Part shown: piece by piece, positions 19,134-26,496 of the stretch
Layout: each line of letters begins with the position of its first letter
How positions within the stretch are numbered: position 1 is the stretch's first letter
Source: Planctomycetaceae bacterium
Lineage (GTDB): Bacteria > Planctomycetota > Planctomycetia > Pirellulales > Pirellulaceae
Direction: 5' to 3'
NCBI GenBank assembly: GCA_020638995.1
Contig: JACKHM010000004.1
Span: 558,001-622,000, forward strand
Length of the DNA: 64,000 nt
Translations under genes and position numbers: made by a program
The notes under the pieces: model-generated
Databases searched by the model: none
Told to the model about the DNA's origin: nothing
Seen by the model: only the letters and a program-made list of their open reading frames with translations

Positions 19134-20119
19134 ACGGTCCTGATCTCAAAACGCTGACGGCCTACTTTCGACTCATGAATACCAACGGAACAGCGCAAGT
19201 CTATCACGCGGCGCTAGGGTCCGGCGTGCTGACGGCTTTGGATCGCGGAGCGCAATCGGCACACGAAATTGCCGACGTCTGTCAGCTTCAAGAGGCTCCG
19301 ACGTGTCTGCTGCTCGAGGCGCTGTGCGCGATGGAAGTGGTCGAGCGGATCGAGGTGGGGTACAAGCTCACAGACGTCGCCCGCATGTTGCTCTACAGCG
19401 AGTATCGCGAGTTGGGAAACCAGTACTGGCGAGCGTTACCTAATTTTTTGAAGACCGGCCAGCCGATTCGAAAAATGGATGATGTGGGGCAAAGCGAAGA
19501 GGCCTACCAGACCCAAGCCGCGATGCTGGGATGGATGCTTTCCCATGCCGCCGAGGCTGCGGCGGATATTTTGCAGAGGACTCATCCCCGAGACGACCTA
19601 CGAATTTTGGATTTGGGCGCAGGATCGGCGGTGTGGAGTTTAACTTTGGCCCAGCGGAGTTCCGAGAGCCGTGTGACAGCGATTGATTGGCCAAGCATTC
19701 TGGAAGTTGCCAAAGAGACGGCAGCTTCATTTGGCTTAACAGATCGTTTGACAACTCTTGCCGGCAACTTGCAGGACGTGCCGCTCGCGGCAGATGCTTT
19801 TGACTTGGCGATCGTCGCCAACGTGACTCACTTGCAGACCGTGGAAGGTAACGCGGCGCTGTTCGGAAGGATTCACCGCTGTTTGGACAAGGGTGGCGAA
19901 GTCGTCGTGATCGACGCGTTTCCCGGAGCGTCTTCGGGGAACATCCCGTTTGCGCTTTATCATCTTGGCCTGGCGTTGCGAACCGAGCACGGAAAGGTCC
20001 ATGCCTTGGAATCGCTCCAGGCGATACTCGAAGCACAGCGTTTCACCCCAGGCACACTCACGTCACTCGATGTGCCACCCGGCATGGTTGGCATGCTTGT
20101 GGCGCAGGCGATCAAGTAG
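19130..20119 (+). CDS. SAM-dependent methyltransferase with N-terminal dimerisation domain
   Basis: 329 residues. The first 100 have the winged-helix character of O-methyltransferase dimerisation domains. SAM motif I ILDLGAGSA is at about 159-167, followed by the acidic post-I site VTAIDW; later LAIVANVTHL and VVVIDAF fit motifs II/III. The fold resembles small-molecule O- or C-methyltransferases of the acetylserotonin/hydroxyindole class. The substrate is unknown; operon context (ATGA overlap with the YnbC-like gene) points to a lipid headgroup or its precursor. It converges on the NTF2-like gene, whose stop is 7 bases away. E. coli ynbABC has no equivalent in this position that I know of. 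Confidence 0.85.
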   Translation: MNGPDLKTLTAYFRLMNTNGTAQVYHAALGSGVLTALDRGAQSAHEIADVCQLQEAPTCLLLEALCAMEVVERIEVGYKLTDVARMLLYSEYRELGNQYWRALPNFLKTGQPIRKMDDVGQSEEAYQTQAAMLGWMLSHAAEAAADILQRTHPRDDLRILDLGAGSAVWSLTLAQRSSESRVTAIDWPSILEVAKETAASFGLTDRLTTLAGNLQDVPLAADAFDLAIVANVTHLQTVEGNAALFGRIHRCLDKGGEVVVIDAFPGASSGNIPFALYHLGLALRTEHGKVHALESLQAILEAQRFTPGTLTSLDVPPGMVGMLVAQAIK

Positions 20120-20126
20120 TTCGCGG

Positions 20127-20780
20127 TCAGGCGTTGCTCGACGGTGTGGTTTCCGCCGACCGCGGACTCCGACGAAAGCGTCTTACGCACCCATTCAGTA
20201 GCCACCCCAGCGCGATCCCGACAGCGAGAGTCGCAGCGCCCACTTTGACGAGAATGCTTTTGACTCCGGATCGGAGCATTGGATTGTCAAACGGGCTCAA
20301 GGAACTGTGCGCCCGCACAACTTTCCATTGGCCATCGGACTTATGCAATACCGCGGTCCAGCGTGAAGGAAACTCGAAATGTTCCCCGCTGCCATTGATT
20401 AGCACGTTATGCGAGTTTCCACGCGCGATGGCAATGTCGCCGATGATCTGACTCAACTCAGGTTGCATGTCCGTCGTATAGGTACCTCCGTCGAGCAGTT
20501 CGTCGCGAGTTTTTTGCCACTGTTTCTTAAATGCGTCGAAATCGGAAAACTCACGGTCCGTATAAGTGACAATCGAGAAACTGTCAGCCAAAAGCGGTTT
20601 GAATAGCTCCAAGTTGTTCGTATTAATCGCTTCCTCGGCGACCGCACGAATCTTGCGCAACGCTTCATGATCTGGCTCATGATCTTGAGCTGATACGTTG
20701 AACGAAGTCAGCCACAGCGAGGGGACAATCAAAACAGCTAGACAAACAGGGCCCAAGACGGTTTGGCGGACGGCATGCAT
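20127..20780 (-). CDS. membrane-anchored NTF2/SnoaL-like (DUF4440-type) protein
   Basis: 217 residues. An N-terminal hydrophobic signal is followed by a domain of about 120 residues in the DUF4440/SnoaL style (residues 40-160: helical start, FKPLLADSFSIVTYTD, and a late RWTAVLHKSDGQWKVVRAHSS strand pair). A C-terminal hydrophobic helix at about 175-195 precedes a basic tail. Such domains bind small ligands or act as protein-protein modules; no catalytic residues can be assigned. It is probably periplasmic and anchored by the C-terminal helix. It is transcribed against the ynb-like operon with a 7-base gap between stops. Confidence 0.72.
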   Translation of the reverse strand: MHAVRQTVLGPVCLAVLIVPSLWLTSFNVSAQDHEPDHEALRKIRAVAEEAINTNNLELFKPLLADSFSIVTYTDREFSDFDAFKKQWQKTRDELLDGGTYTTDMQPELSQIIGDIAIARGNSHNVLINGSGEHFEFPSRWTAVLHKSDGQWKVVRAHSSLSPFDNPMLRSGVKSILVKVGAATLAVGIALGWLLNGCVRRFRRSPRSAETTPSSNA

Positions 20781-20918
20781 GATTACAGAACCACCGGGTG
20801 TAGAGGGGAATTTGGCTTGAGCAGGCAGTATATCAAGTTCGCATTCGATACGAACGATCCGCTACAATATTCGCCGTGTTAGGCATGGTTTAAATCTGTC
20901 AACTTGGGGGAACTTTGG

Positions 20919-21350
20919 ATGGCTGAATCGCGCGCGGCGACGGTGCCGCTGGTTGATGAAGAAAACGCTACCGGTAAAGTGGCCGAGGTGTTCGCAGATA
21001 TCAAACGGACGAAGCAAATCGACTTCATACCTCATTTCTGGCGAGTTTTGGCGACGAATCCAGCCCAATTGGAGATGGTGTGGATAAGTCTCAAGCGTCT
21101 TATGCACCCAGAGGCAGACGGCCATCGATCTTTACTCGATCCGGCTACACGTGAAATCATTGCGATCGCGGTGTCGGCAACCAATGGCTGCAGCTATTGT
21201 ATCAATTCTCATACGACAGCGGCCCTGAAGCTAGGGCTGAGCCGCGAGGCGCTCGGAGAAGTCTTGGCGATTGCCGGGTTGTTTAACATGACAAACGCTC
21301 TAGCGGACGGTTATCAGGTCGAACCGGACGTGCGCCCGCCGCTGGAGTGA
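20919..21350 (+). CDS. AhpD-like carboxymuconolactone decarboxylase-family protein
   Basis: About 143 residues. The AhpD core motif CSYCINSH (C91, C94, H98) is intact within an all-helical domain. In AhpD this CxxC is a peroxidase/disulfide-reductant centre; uncharacterised homologues are often called peroxidase-related. The ATG at 20919 is preferred because GGGGGAA lies 6 bases before it; a TTG at 20904 would add five residues. It appears monocistronic, with a perfect hairpin 25 bases after the stop. Confidence 0.85.
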   Translation: MAESRAATVPLVDEENATGKVAEVFADIKRTKQIDFIPHFWRVLATNPAQLEMVWISLKRLMHPEADGHRSLLDPATREIIAIAVSATNGCSYCINSHTTAALKLGLSREALGEVLAIAGLFNMTNALADGYQVEPDVRPPLE

Positions 21351-21374
21351 AGCGACCGCGCGAGTAGAAGGCCT

Positions 21375-21396
21375 GTACTCCCGTCTCCGGGAGTAC
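21375..21396 (+). terminator. perfect 9-bp hairpin after the AhpD-like gene
   Basis: GTACTCCCG (21375-21383) and CGGGAGTAC (21388-21396) pair fully around the tetraloop TCTC. AGGCCT occurs just outside both arms. It lies 25 bases past the stop codon. No T-run follows, so it is either a weak or factor-dependent terminator, or an mRNA 3'-end stabiliser. Confidence 0.45.
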
Positions 21397-21420
21397 CGCT
21401 GCCCCAGGCCTCCTCTCGGT

Positions 21421-21597
21421 GCTTGGGCTTTGCGGGAAGTACATCATCGGTTCCAAGATGCTGGTTACGTATTGATCGGAGTTCCGGTGGACGCCGCTCG
21501 CTGTGGACAATCGCAATCTGAGCCGGGTACTCTTGCGGATGCCCGCGATTTAATATTTCCAACCGCAAAGCGGCGTGAACTTGAAAAGGCGTTTTAC
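21421..21597 (+). pseudogene. possible remnant of a thioredoxin/TlpA-like gene
   Basis: The plus-strand frame through 21430 encodes REVHHRFQDAGYVLIGVPVD and then a short Lys/Glu-rich end, which resembles the helix-strand element of TlpA/AhpC-type thioredoxin-fold proteins (for example a pattern like 'kyhdkGfevvGIsvD'). There is no CxxC, no full domain and no credible start. The frame runs into the reverse complement of the response-regulator 3' end. It could be chance; low confidence. Confidence 0.22.
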
Positions 21598-22223
21598 GAT
21601 TCATCCATCATGTCGTCTGTCTCCGACGACAAAATCAACCTGACCAGTTCGGCAACGGATTGAGTCTTTGTTTTCTTGAAGATCTGGTGACGGCGAGCCT
21701 CGACGGTGCGAAGGCTCACGTCCAAACGGCTGGCGATTTGCTTGTTCGCCTTGCCCTGAATCATGAGATCCAGGACCTGCCGCTCCTTCTCGGTTAGCAG
21801 GCCAAGTCGCCTGCGGACGAGAGTGTGTCGCGCGTCGATTCTCCTAGTCTGTTCGTCGCGCGTTATCGCTCTGCGAATTGAGTCCCAAAGTTCCTGATAG
21901 CTGAGCGGCTTTTCAAGGACTGTGATTGCCCCGTTTTGCATTGCCTGCACGCTGATTCTTATCTCAGGACTGGCGGCAATATAGATGATGGGCAAGGAGG
22001 AACAGTCGGCGGCGAGCGTTTCCTGCAATTCAATCCCGTTCATCCCCAACAGTCGAAACTCAGTCAACAAGCAACCGGGGCAATCGTCCCGATAGGCCGC
22101 GAGGAAGTCCTCGGCCTTTGCGAAGAACTGGCAGGCGACCTTCATCTCCTCGGCAATTGACTGTATGAGCCGGCGTGCGGACTCATCCGGGTCGACGACA
22201 AAAAGCGTGGGTGTTCTGCTCAT
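21594..22223 (-). CDS. FixJ/NarL-type response regulator with degenerate receiver
   Basis: About 209 residues. The receiver (5-120) keeps the overall FixJ pattern and Lys105, but the phosphoacceptor Asp is Glu55 (LLTEFRLLGMNG), the conserved Thr is Ala83, and one of the paired N-terminal acids is Pro12 (DPDE). A LuxR-type helix-turn-helix follows (about 140-200: LTEKERQVLDLMIQGKANKQIA, RTVEARR). It probably binds DNA independently of phosphorylation. The start ATG at 22223 has GAGGAAC upstream. It is divergent from an ECF sigma gene with 134 bases between the starts, so it may control that operon (inference). Confidence 0.88.
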   Translation of the reverse strand: MSRTPTLFVVDPDESARRLIQSIAEEMKVACQFFAKAEDFLAAYRDDCPGCLLTEFRLLGMNGIELQETLAADCSSLPIIYIAASPEIRISVQAMQNGAITVLEKPLSYQELWDSIRRAITRDEQTRRIDARHTLVRRRLGLLTEKERQVLDLMIQGKANKQIASRLDVSLRTVEARRHQIFKKTKTQSVAELVRLILSSETDDMMDES

Positions 22224-22357
22224 GCGGAGTTCCTCTGCTCGGTTATCCAGCGAAACGTCAATTATCCGAAAGGCCGACAATTGCCGTCCTCTAGTAACGC
22301 GACAAACAGACGTCGATAGTGTCATCACAAACTAAAAAGTTGCTAGAATTTGAGGCC

Positions 22358-22936
22358 ATGACTTCACGCACCAGCACAAAGGCCACGCGTTTACTTGCGA
22401 ACGTCCAGAAAGGTGACGCTCTGGCCGCAGAGCAATTGATTGAAATGGTCTATGGGGAGTTGCGCGAAGTTGCCGCCGTACAACTAAGTCGCGAACCGGC
22501 CGGGCATACGCTCCAACCAACGGCACTGGTTAACGAAGCTTTCGTCAAGTTGATCGATCAACAGCATGTCGACTGGCAAGGCAGAACGCACTTTTTGGCG
22601 ATCGGTGCGCAGGCGATGCGTCGCATCTTGGTCGATCATGCTCGGCGTAAAAAGCGGCAGAAGCGAGGAGGGGAACGGGCCAGATCGTCGCTTGACGAGA
22701 CGCTCACCGTTTCCCGATACGATCCTGAAGACGTTCTCGCCGTCCACGAAGTCCTGAAAGAATTGCAAGAGCTGAACCCGCGCCAGGCTGAAATCGTCGA
22801 ACTGCGATTCTTCGGCGGACTGACGGCCGCCGAAGTCGCTGATCACTTTGGCATCTCCAAGTCCACGGTGGATCGTGAATGGCGCTTAGCGCGAGCTTGG
22901 CTGCGAAGCGAGTTGAGCGAGGATGCCGACCCTTGA
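22358..22936 (+). CDS. ECF sigma factor, kinase-linked type
   Basis: About 192 residues with sigma region 2 (about 10-85) and region 4 (about 130-185, RQAEIVELRFFGGLTAAEVA and SKSTVDREWRLARAWL). Region 2.2 reads TLQPTALVNEAFVKL where classical ECF factors have an acidic DAED-type motif; Thr51 and Thr55 are there. In Vibrio parahaemolyticus EcfP, loss of this acidity is compensated by Thr phosphorylation by a partner kinase. The next gene, overlapping by 4 bases, is a Ser/Thr kinase, so the same logic is plausible (inference). The ATG at 22358 follows TGAGG; a GTG 13 codons upstream is less likely. Confidence 0.9.
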   Translation: MTSRTSTKATRLLANVQKGDALAAEQLIEMVYGELREVAAVQLSREPAGHTLQPTALVNEAFVKLIDQQHVDWQGRTHFLAIGAQAMRRILVDHARRKKRQKRGGERARSSLDETLTVSRYDPEDVLAVHEVLKELQELNPRQAEIVELRFFGGLTAAEVADHFGISKSTVDREWRLARAWLRSELSEDADP

Positions 22937-25227
22937 CCCCTGAACGCTACTCCCGCGTTAAAGACATTTTCCTGCAAGCCTGCGAGCTGGCCGAGGCCGA
23001 TCGGCGTGCCTTGCTCGCGGAGCAGTGCGGAGATGACGTCGAACTAAAACAAGAGGTCGAATCGCTCTTGGCGTTCGACCACACGAAAACTCTCATCCAG
23101 CCGAGTGAGGATACTCGCGCAAATCTACGCACGGTCACGGTCGTGCAACCAGCTAGAAGGTCAGTTGGCCACAAGCTGCAAACCTTTGGCTTCCTTACCA
23201 AGCGGCTGGGGCCCCGAGCTCACCTCGCGCTCGGAGCGCTGATGGCGTGCTCTGCGCTGATGCTGGTGATAACTATCGTCAACCGAAAGATTAACGCACT
23301 TCAGCGGGCGCTTCGTGCCGAGGCCCTGCTGGAAATCTTGGACGCCAAATCGGCCGGACTTGAGATGTGGTTCGACCACCAGGAAGAAAAAGTAGAATCC
23401 TGGGCGCGCAGCGAGGAATTGCAACGACTGTCGAATGAGCTCATCCAACTCGCTGCGAATTCGAATGTCGACTGGCAGGTTGTGCGAGACTCGCCGCTGC
23501 AAGGATTGATCCGGGAAGAAATTGACGACCTGGCGGGAAAGGATGTTGACTACGCGATCTGGGACCGTCGCGGAGTGGCGATCGCCGACTCCTTATCACC
23601 ACAGCAGATTGTTGGCCAAAGCGTGACACCATTCGGTGCATCGGTGCTGGCGCTAGTTTTCGAGGGTAAATCGAAAATCCTTTCTTACGATCGCAACCAT
23701 ACGATCAATCGGTTGGAAGAAAGCGCGGAGATTGAACCGCATGTTGGTGTGATGGCGGCGTTGCGCGACGAAGCGGGATTCATCACCGGTGCTCTATTGG
23801 TACACGACGTAGATGCTCGACAACAGACGAGCCGAATCCTTCGCATGGTCCAAATGAGCAGTTCAGGGGAAACCTATGTGTTTAACCGGCAGGGCGTAAT
23901 GCTCTCTGACAGCCGATTCACGGAGCAGCTTCGAGAGATTGGCCTCTTGCCGCCTGGCGGTGATGGCGGCACCGCTCGCGTCATACATCTTCGCGATCCG
24001 GGCGGCGACATGACGAAGGGTTACCGACCCAAAGAGCCGCTGTCGACTCAGCCACTAACCAAGATGGCGCGTCATGCTACCGCCGGTGAAGACGGCGTCG
24101 ACGTTGATGGGTATCGCGACTATCGAGGAGTTCGCGTGGTTGGGGCCTGGAAATGGATAAAGGAACATGACGTCGGGTTAGCCACGGAAATCGAGATGAG
24201 CGAAATCGAACCCAGGCAAACGATGATTGTCTTCGTTGAGTGGGTGTTCTTCGGACTTCTGGCGACCTGCCTTGGAGTCATCGTTTACTCCTATTACTCG
24301 ATTCTCAAATTAAGAGGTGAACTCGGCGAGCATCGGCAGCTTGGCCAGTACACGCTGGAACAGCAGATCGGTGAAGGTGGGATGGGAGTGGTGTATAAAG
24401 CAAGACATGAGTTTCTCAAACGACCGACGGCCATCAAGCTGCTAAAACCTGAGATCGTCGACAAGCAAAGTATCGCGAGATTTGAGCGCGAAGCGAGCTT
24501 GGCGAGCCAGTTAACTCATCCGAACACAATTGACATCTACGACTATGGTGTGACGCCCGAAGGTATCTTCTTCTTTGTGATGGAATACATCGAGGGTCTT
24601 TCGCTTGCCGAGTTGGTGCAGCGGTATGGCCCGTTATCGGCGGCTCGTGCCGTTTACCTTCTCCTGCAGATCACGGATTCTCTCTCGGAAGCACACGCAA
24701 AAGGGATGATTCACCGTGACTTGAAGCCGCAGAATATCATGATCTGTCATCGAGGAGGTAAGGCGGACGTCATCAAAGTGCTCGATTTCGGCCTTGTTAA
24801 GCACACACAATCGAACGAATCAAGTCAACTCACAGCGCCAGCGATGCTGGCAGGTACGCCGCTGTATATCGCTCCTGAACGGTTGCGCGACCCGACGAAT
24901 GCCACTCCACAGACCGACATCTATTCGCTCGGCGCAGTTATGTACTTTCTGCTCACAGGCGTCGACGTGTTCCAGGGTGGAAGCGTTGCCGACATACTCT
25001 ATCAAGTCATGAACGAGGAACCGCCGCACGCCACGCTGCTCAATCCGGACGTTCCGAGCGATCTCGATCTGCTCGTCTCCGACTGCCTTGCAAAGAATCC
25101 ATCGCGCCGGCCCGACAGCGCTGCGGATCTGCTCCGGCGACTCGAAGCTATCAAAATTCGCGATCCTTGGACGCCGATTCTTGCCCAGAACTGGTGGATC
25201 ACTCATGTCGGCGAAACTTCAGGCTGA
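22933..25227 (+). CDS. membrane Ser/Thr protein kinase with N-terminal extracytoplasmic sensor
   Basis: 764 residues from a TTG at 22933 that overlaps the sigma-factor stop (TTGA). This start gives the LTPERYSRVKDIFLQA opening typical of such kinases. An N-terminal helical segment (1-50, ending EVESLLAFD) is followed by a membrane helix (about 97-117), a sensor region of about 310 residues with Cache-like elements (YVFNRQGVMLSDSRF; WKWIKEHDVGLATEIE), a second helix (about 430-455) and a full kinase domain (about 472-755): GEGGMGVVYKA, Lys502, HRDLKPQN with Asp596, and DFGLVK. The order sensor-then-kinase is the reverse of the common PknB layout. It probably phosphorylates the upstream ECF sigma factor in response to an external cue (inference). 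Confidence 0.92.
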   Translation: MTPERYSRVKDIFLQACELAEADRRALLAEQCGDDVELKQEVESLLAFDHTKTLIQPSEDTRANLRTVTVVQPARRSVGHKLQTFGFLTKRLGPRAHLALGALMACSALMLVITIVNRKINALQRALRAEALLEILDAKSAGLEMWFDHQEEKVESWARSEELQRLSNELIQLAANSNVDWQVVRDSPLQGLIREEIDDLAGKDVDYAIWDRRGVAIADSLSPQQIVGQSVTPFGASVLALVFEGKSKILSYDRNHTINRLEESAEIEPHVGVMAALRDEAGFITGALLVHDVDARQQTSRILRMVQMSSSGETYVFNRQGVMLSDSRFTEQLREIGLLPPGGDGGTARVIHLRDPGGDMTKGYRPKEPLSTQPLTKMARHATAGEDGVDVDGYRDYRGVRVVGAWKWIKEHDVGLATEIEMSEIEPRQTMIVFVEWVFFGLLATCLGVIVYSYYSILKLRGELGEHRQLGQYTLEQQIGEGGMGVVYKARHEFLKRPTAIKLLKPEIVDKQSIARFEREASLASQLTHPNTIDIYDYGVTPEGIFFFVMEYIEGLSLAELVQRYGPLSAARAVYLLLQITDSLSEAHAKGMIHRDLKPQNIMICHRGGKADVIKVLDFGLVKHTQSNESSQLTAPAMLAGTPLYIAPERLRDPTNATPQTDIYSLGAVMYFLLTGVDVFQGGSVADILYQVMNEEPPHATLLNPDVPSDLDLLVSDCLAKNPSRRPDSAADLLRRLEAIKIRDPWTPILAQNWWITHVGETSG

Positions 25228-25472
25228 AAGGAATTCACGTTTGCAAAGCCAAAGTTTCGTCGAACAGCTTGAACAAATGGGCCGTTACGAACCGAATAAT
25301 CGGAATAAGCGGTTCTATCCACGGCTCGTGTTCTGTTGCCAGGATCTACGGTCTGTCGCATATTGTTGATAGAAATCGTTACCTTGTCGCCACTTTTGAA
25401 CGACGGTGGTTACCAAATTCGTCGAGTTTGGGCGTTGGCGAAGTAACGATTTTGTGAAAGAGGGAAGTAATC
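25228..25472. other. 245-base intergenic region, nothing recognised
   Basis: It lies between the kinase stop and the DUF1573 gene. I see no hairpin of note and no coding sequence. AGAGGGA near 25459-25465 is the ribosome binding site of the following gene. Confidence 0.5.
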
Positions 25473-26480
25473 GTGATCTGTCGATTTGCAAGTTTCGCAT
25501 CCGTCCTGATGCTGGCGTTGCTGGCGTCAACTCAACCGTCGTCTGCCCAAGAGTGGGCCAAGAAGATGTTCACGACAACTTCGCATAACTTTGGGTCGGT
25601 GGCTCGGGGTGCGAAGGCCGAGTTCTCGTTTGAGTTCGAGAACCTGTACGAAGAGGATCTGCATGTGGCCAGCGTTCGTAGTAGTTGTGGATGCACGACG
25701 CCGACGATCACAAAACGCGATCTAAAAACATTCGAGAAATCGCAGGTCGTGGCGACCTACAACACACGATCCTTTCTCGGTCAGAAGGGCGCGACGATTA
25801 CAGTCGTCATCGACAAACCCTACTACGCTGAAGTCCAGCTGAGTATTGAGGGCTACATCCGCAGCGACGTAGTTTTTGATCCCGGTGAAGTGAACTTCGG
25901 CGAGGTCGAGCAGTTTAATGCTTCTGAGAAAACGCTGACGGTATCCTACGCGGGGCGAACGGATTGGAGGATCACAGACGTCCGAAGCGCCAACGAACAC
26001 TTTGAAGTCGAACTCGCTGAAACCGCGAGAGGCGGCGGGCGTGTTTCCTATGAGATGGTCGTACGTTTAACCGACGATGCACCGTCTGGGTATTTTCAGG
26101 ATCAGCTGAGCATTATCACCGACGATTCCAATTCACAGTCGATCCCGGTCCTTGTCCAGGGCAGCGTCGTGTCGCCTCTGACGGTTAGTCCTGCATCATT
26201 GTTGTTGGGGACGCTCCAACCGGGGCAAGTGGTGAAAAAGCAACTGATCGTGCGTGGCAATCGCCCCTTTCGGATTCTCGGTATCGAGTGTAAAGACGGC
26301 TCCTTTACGTTTGAACCTGGCAACGACTCAAAACAGCTGCACTTCGTTCCCATCACTTTCACGGCAGATGCAGCGGGTACGATCTCGCAACAGATTACAA
26401 TTCAGACGGACCTCGGCAGCGGCGCCACTGCTGGTTGTACGGCCACCGCTACCGTCCGCGATTCTGAAGGTGCTCAGTAG
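25473..26480 (+). CDS. exported DUF1573 (Ig-like/ASH-type) protein
   Basis: 335 residues. A clear signal peptide (cleavage after about residue 25, SSAQ) precedes two or three beta-sandwich repeats. The first is a classic DUF1573 unit: HNFGSVARGAKAEFSFEFEN followed by SSCGCTTP. The second begins VVFDPGEVNFGEV and the third SPASLLLGTLQPGQVVKKQ. DUF1573 domains are common in planctomycete exported proteins and are presumed to be periplasmic binding or structural modules. The start is GTG at 25473 with AGAGGGA 7-8 bases before. It is likely transcribed on its own; it converges on the transglutaminase-like gene (16-base gap). Confidence 0.87.
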   Translation: MICRFASFASVLMLALLASTQPSSAQEWAKKMFTTTSHNFGSVARGAKAEFSFEFENLYEEDLHVASVRSSCGCTTPTITKRDLKTFEKSQVVATYNTRSFLGQKGATITVVIDKPYYAEVQLSIEGYIRSDVVFDPGEVNFGEVEQFNASEKTLTVSYAGRTDWRITDVRSANEHFEVELAETARGGGRVSYEMVVRLTDDAPSGYFQDQLSIITDDSNSQSIPVLVQGSVVSPLTVSPASLLLGTLQPGQVVKKQLIVRGNRPFRILGIECKDGSFTFEPGNDSKQLHFVPITFTADAAGTISQQITIQTDLGSGATAGCTATATVRDSEGAQ

Positions 26481-26496
26481 GTTGACTTAGAACTTC

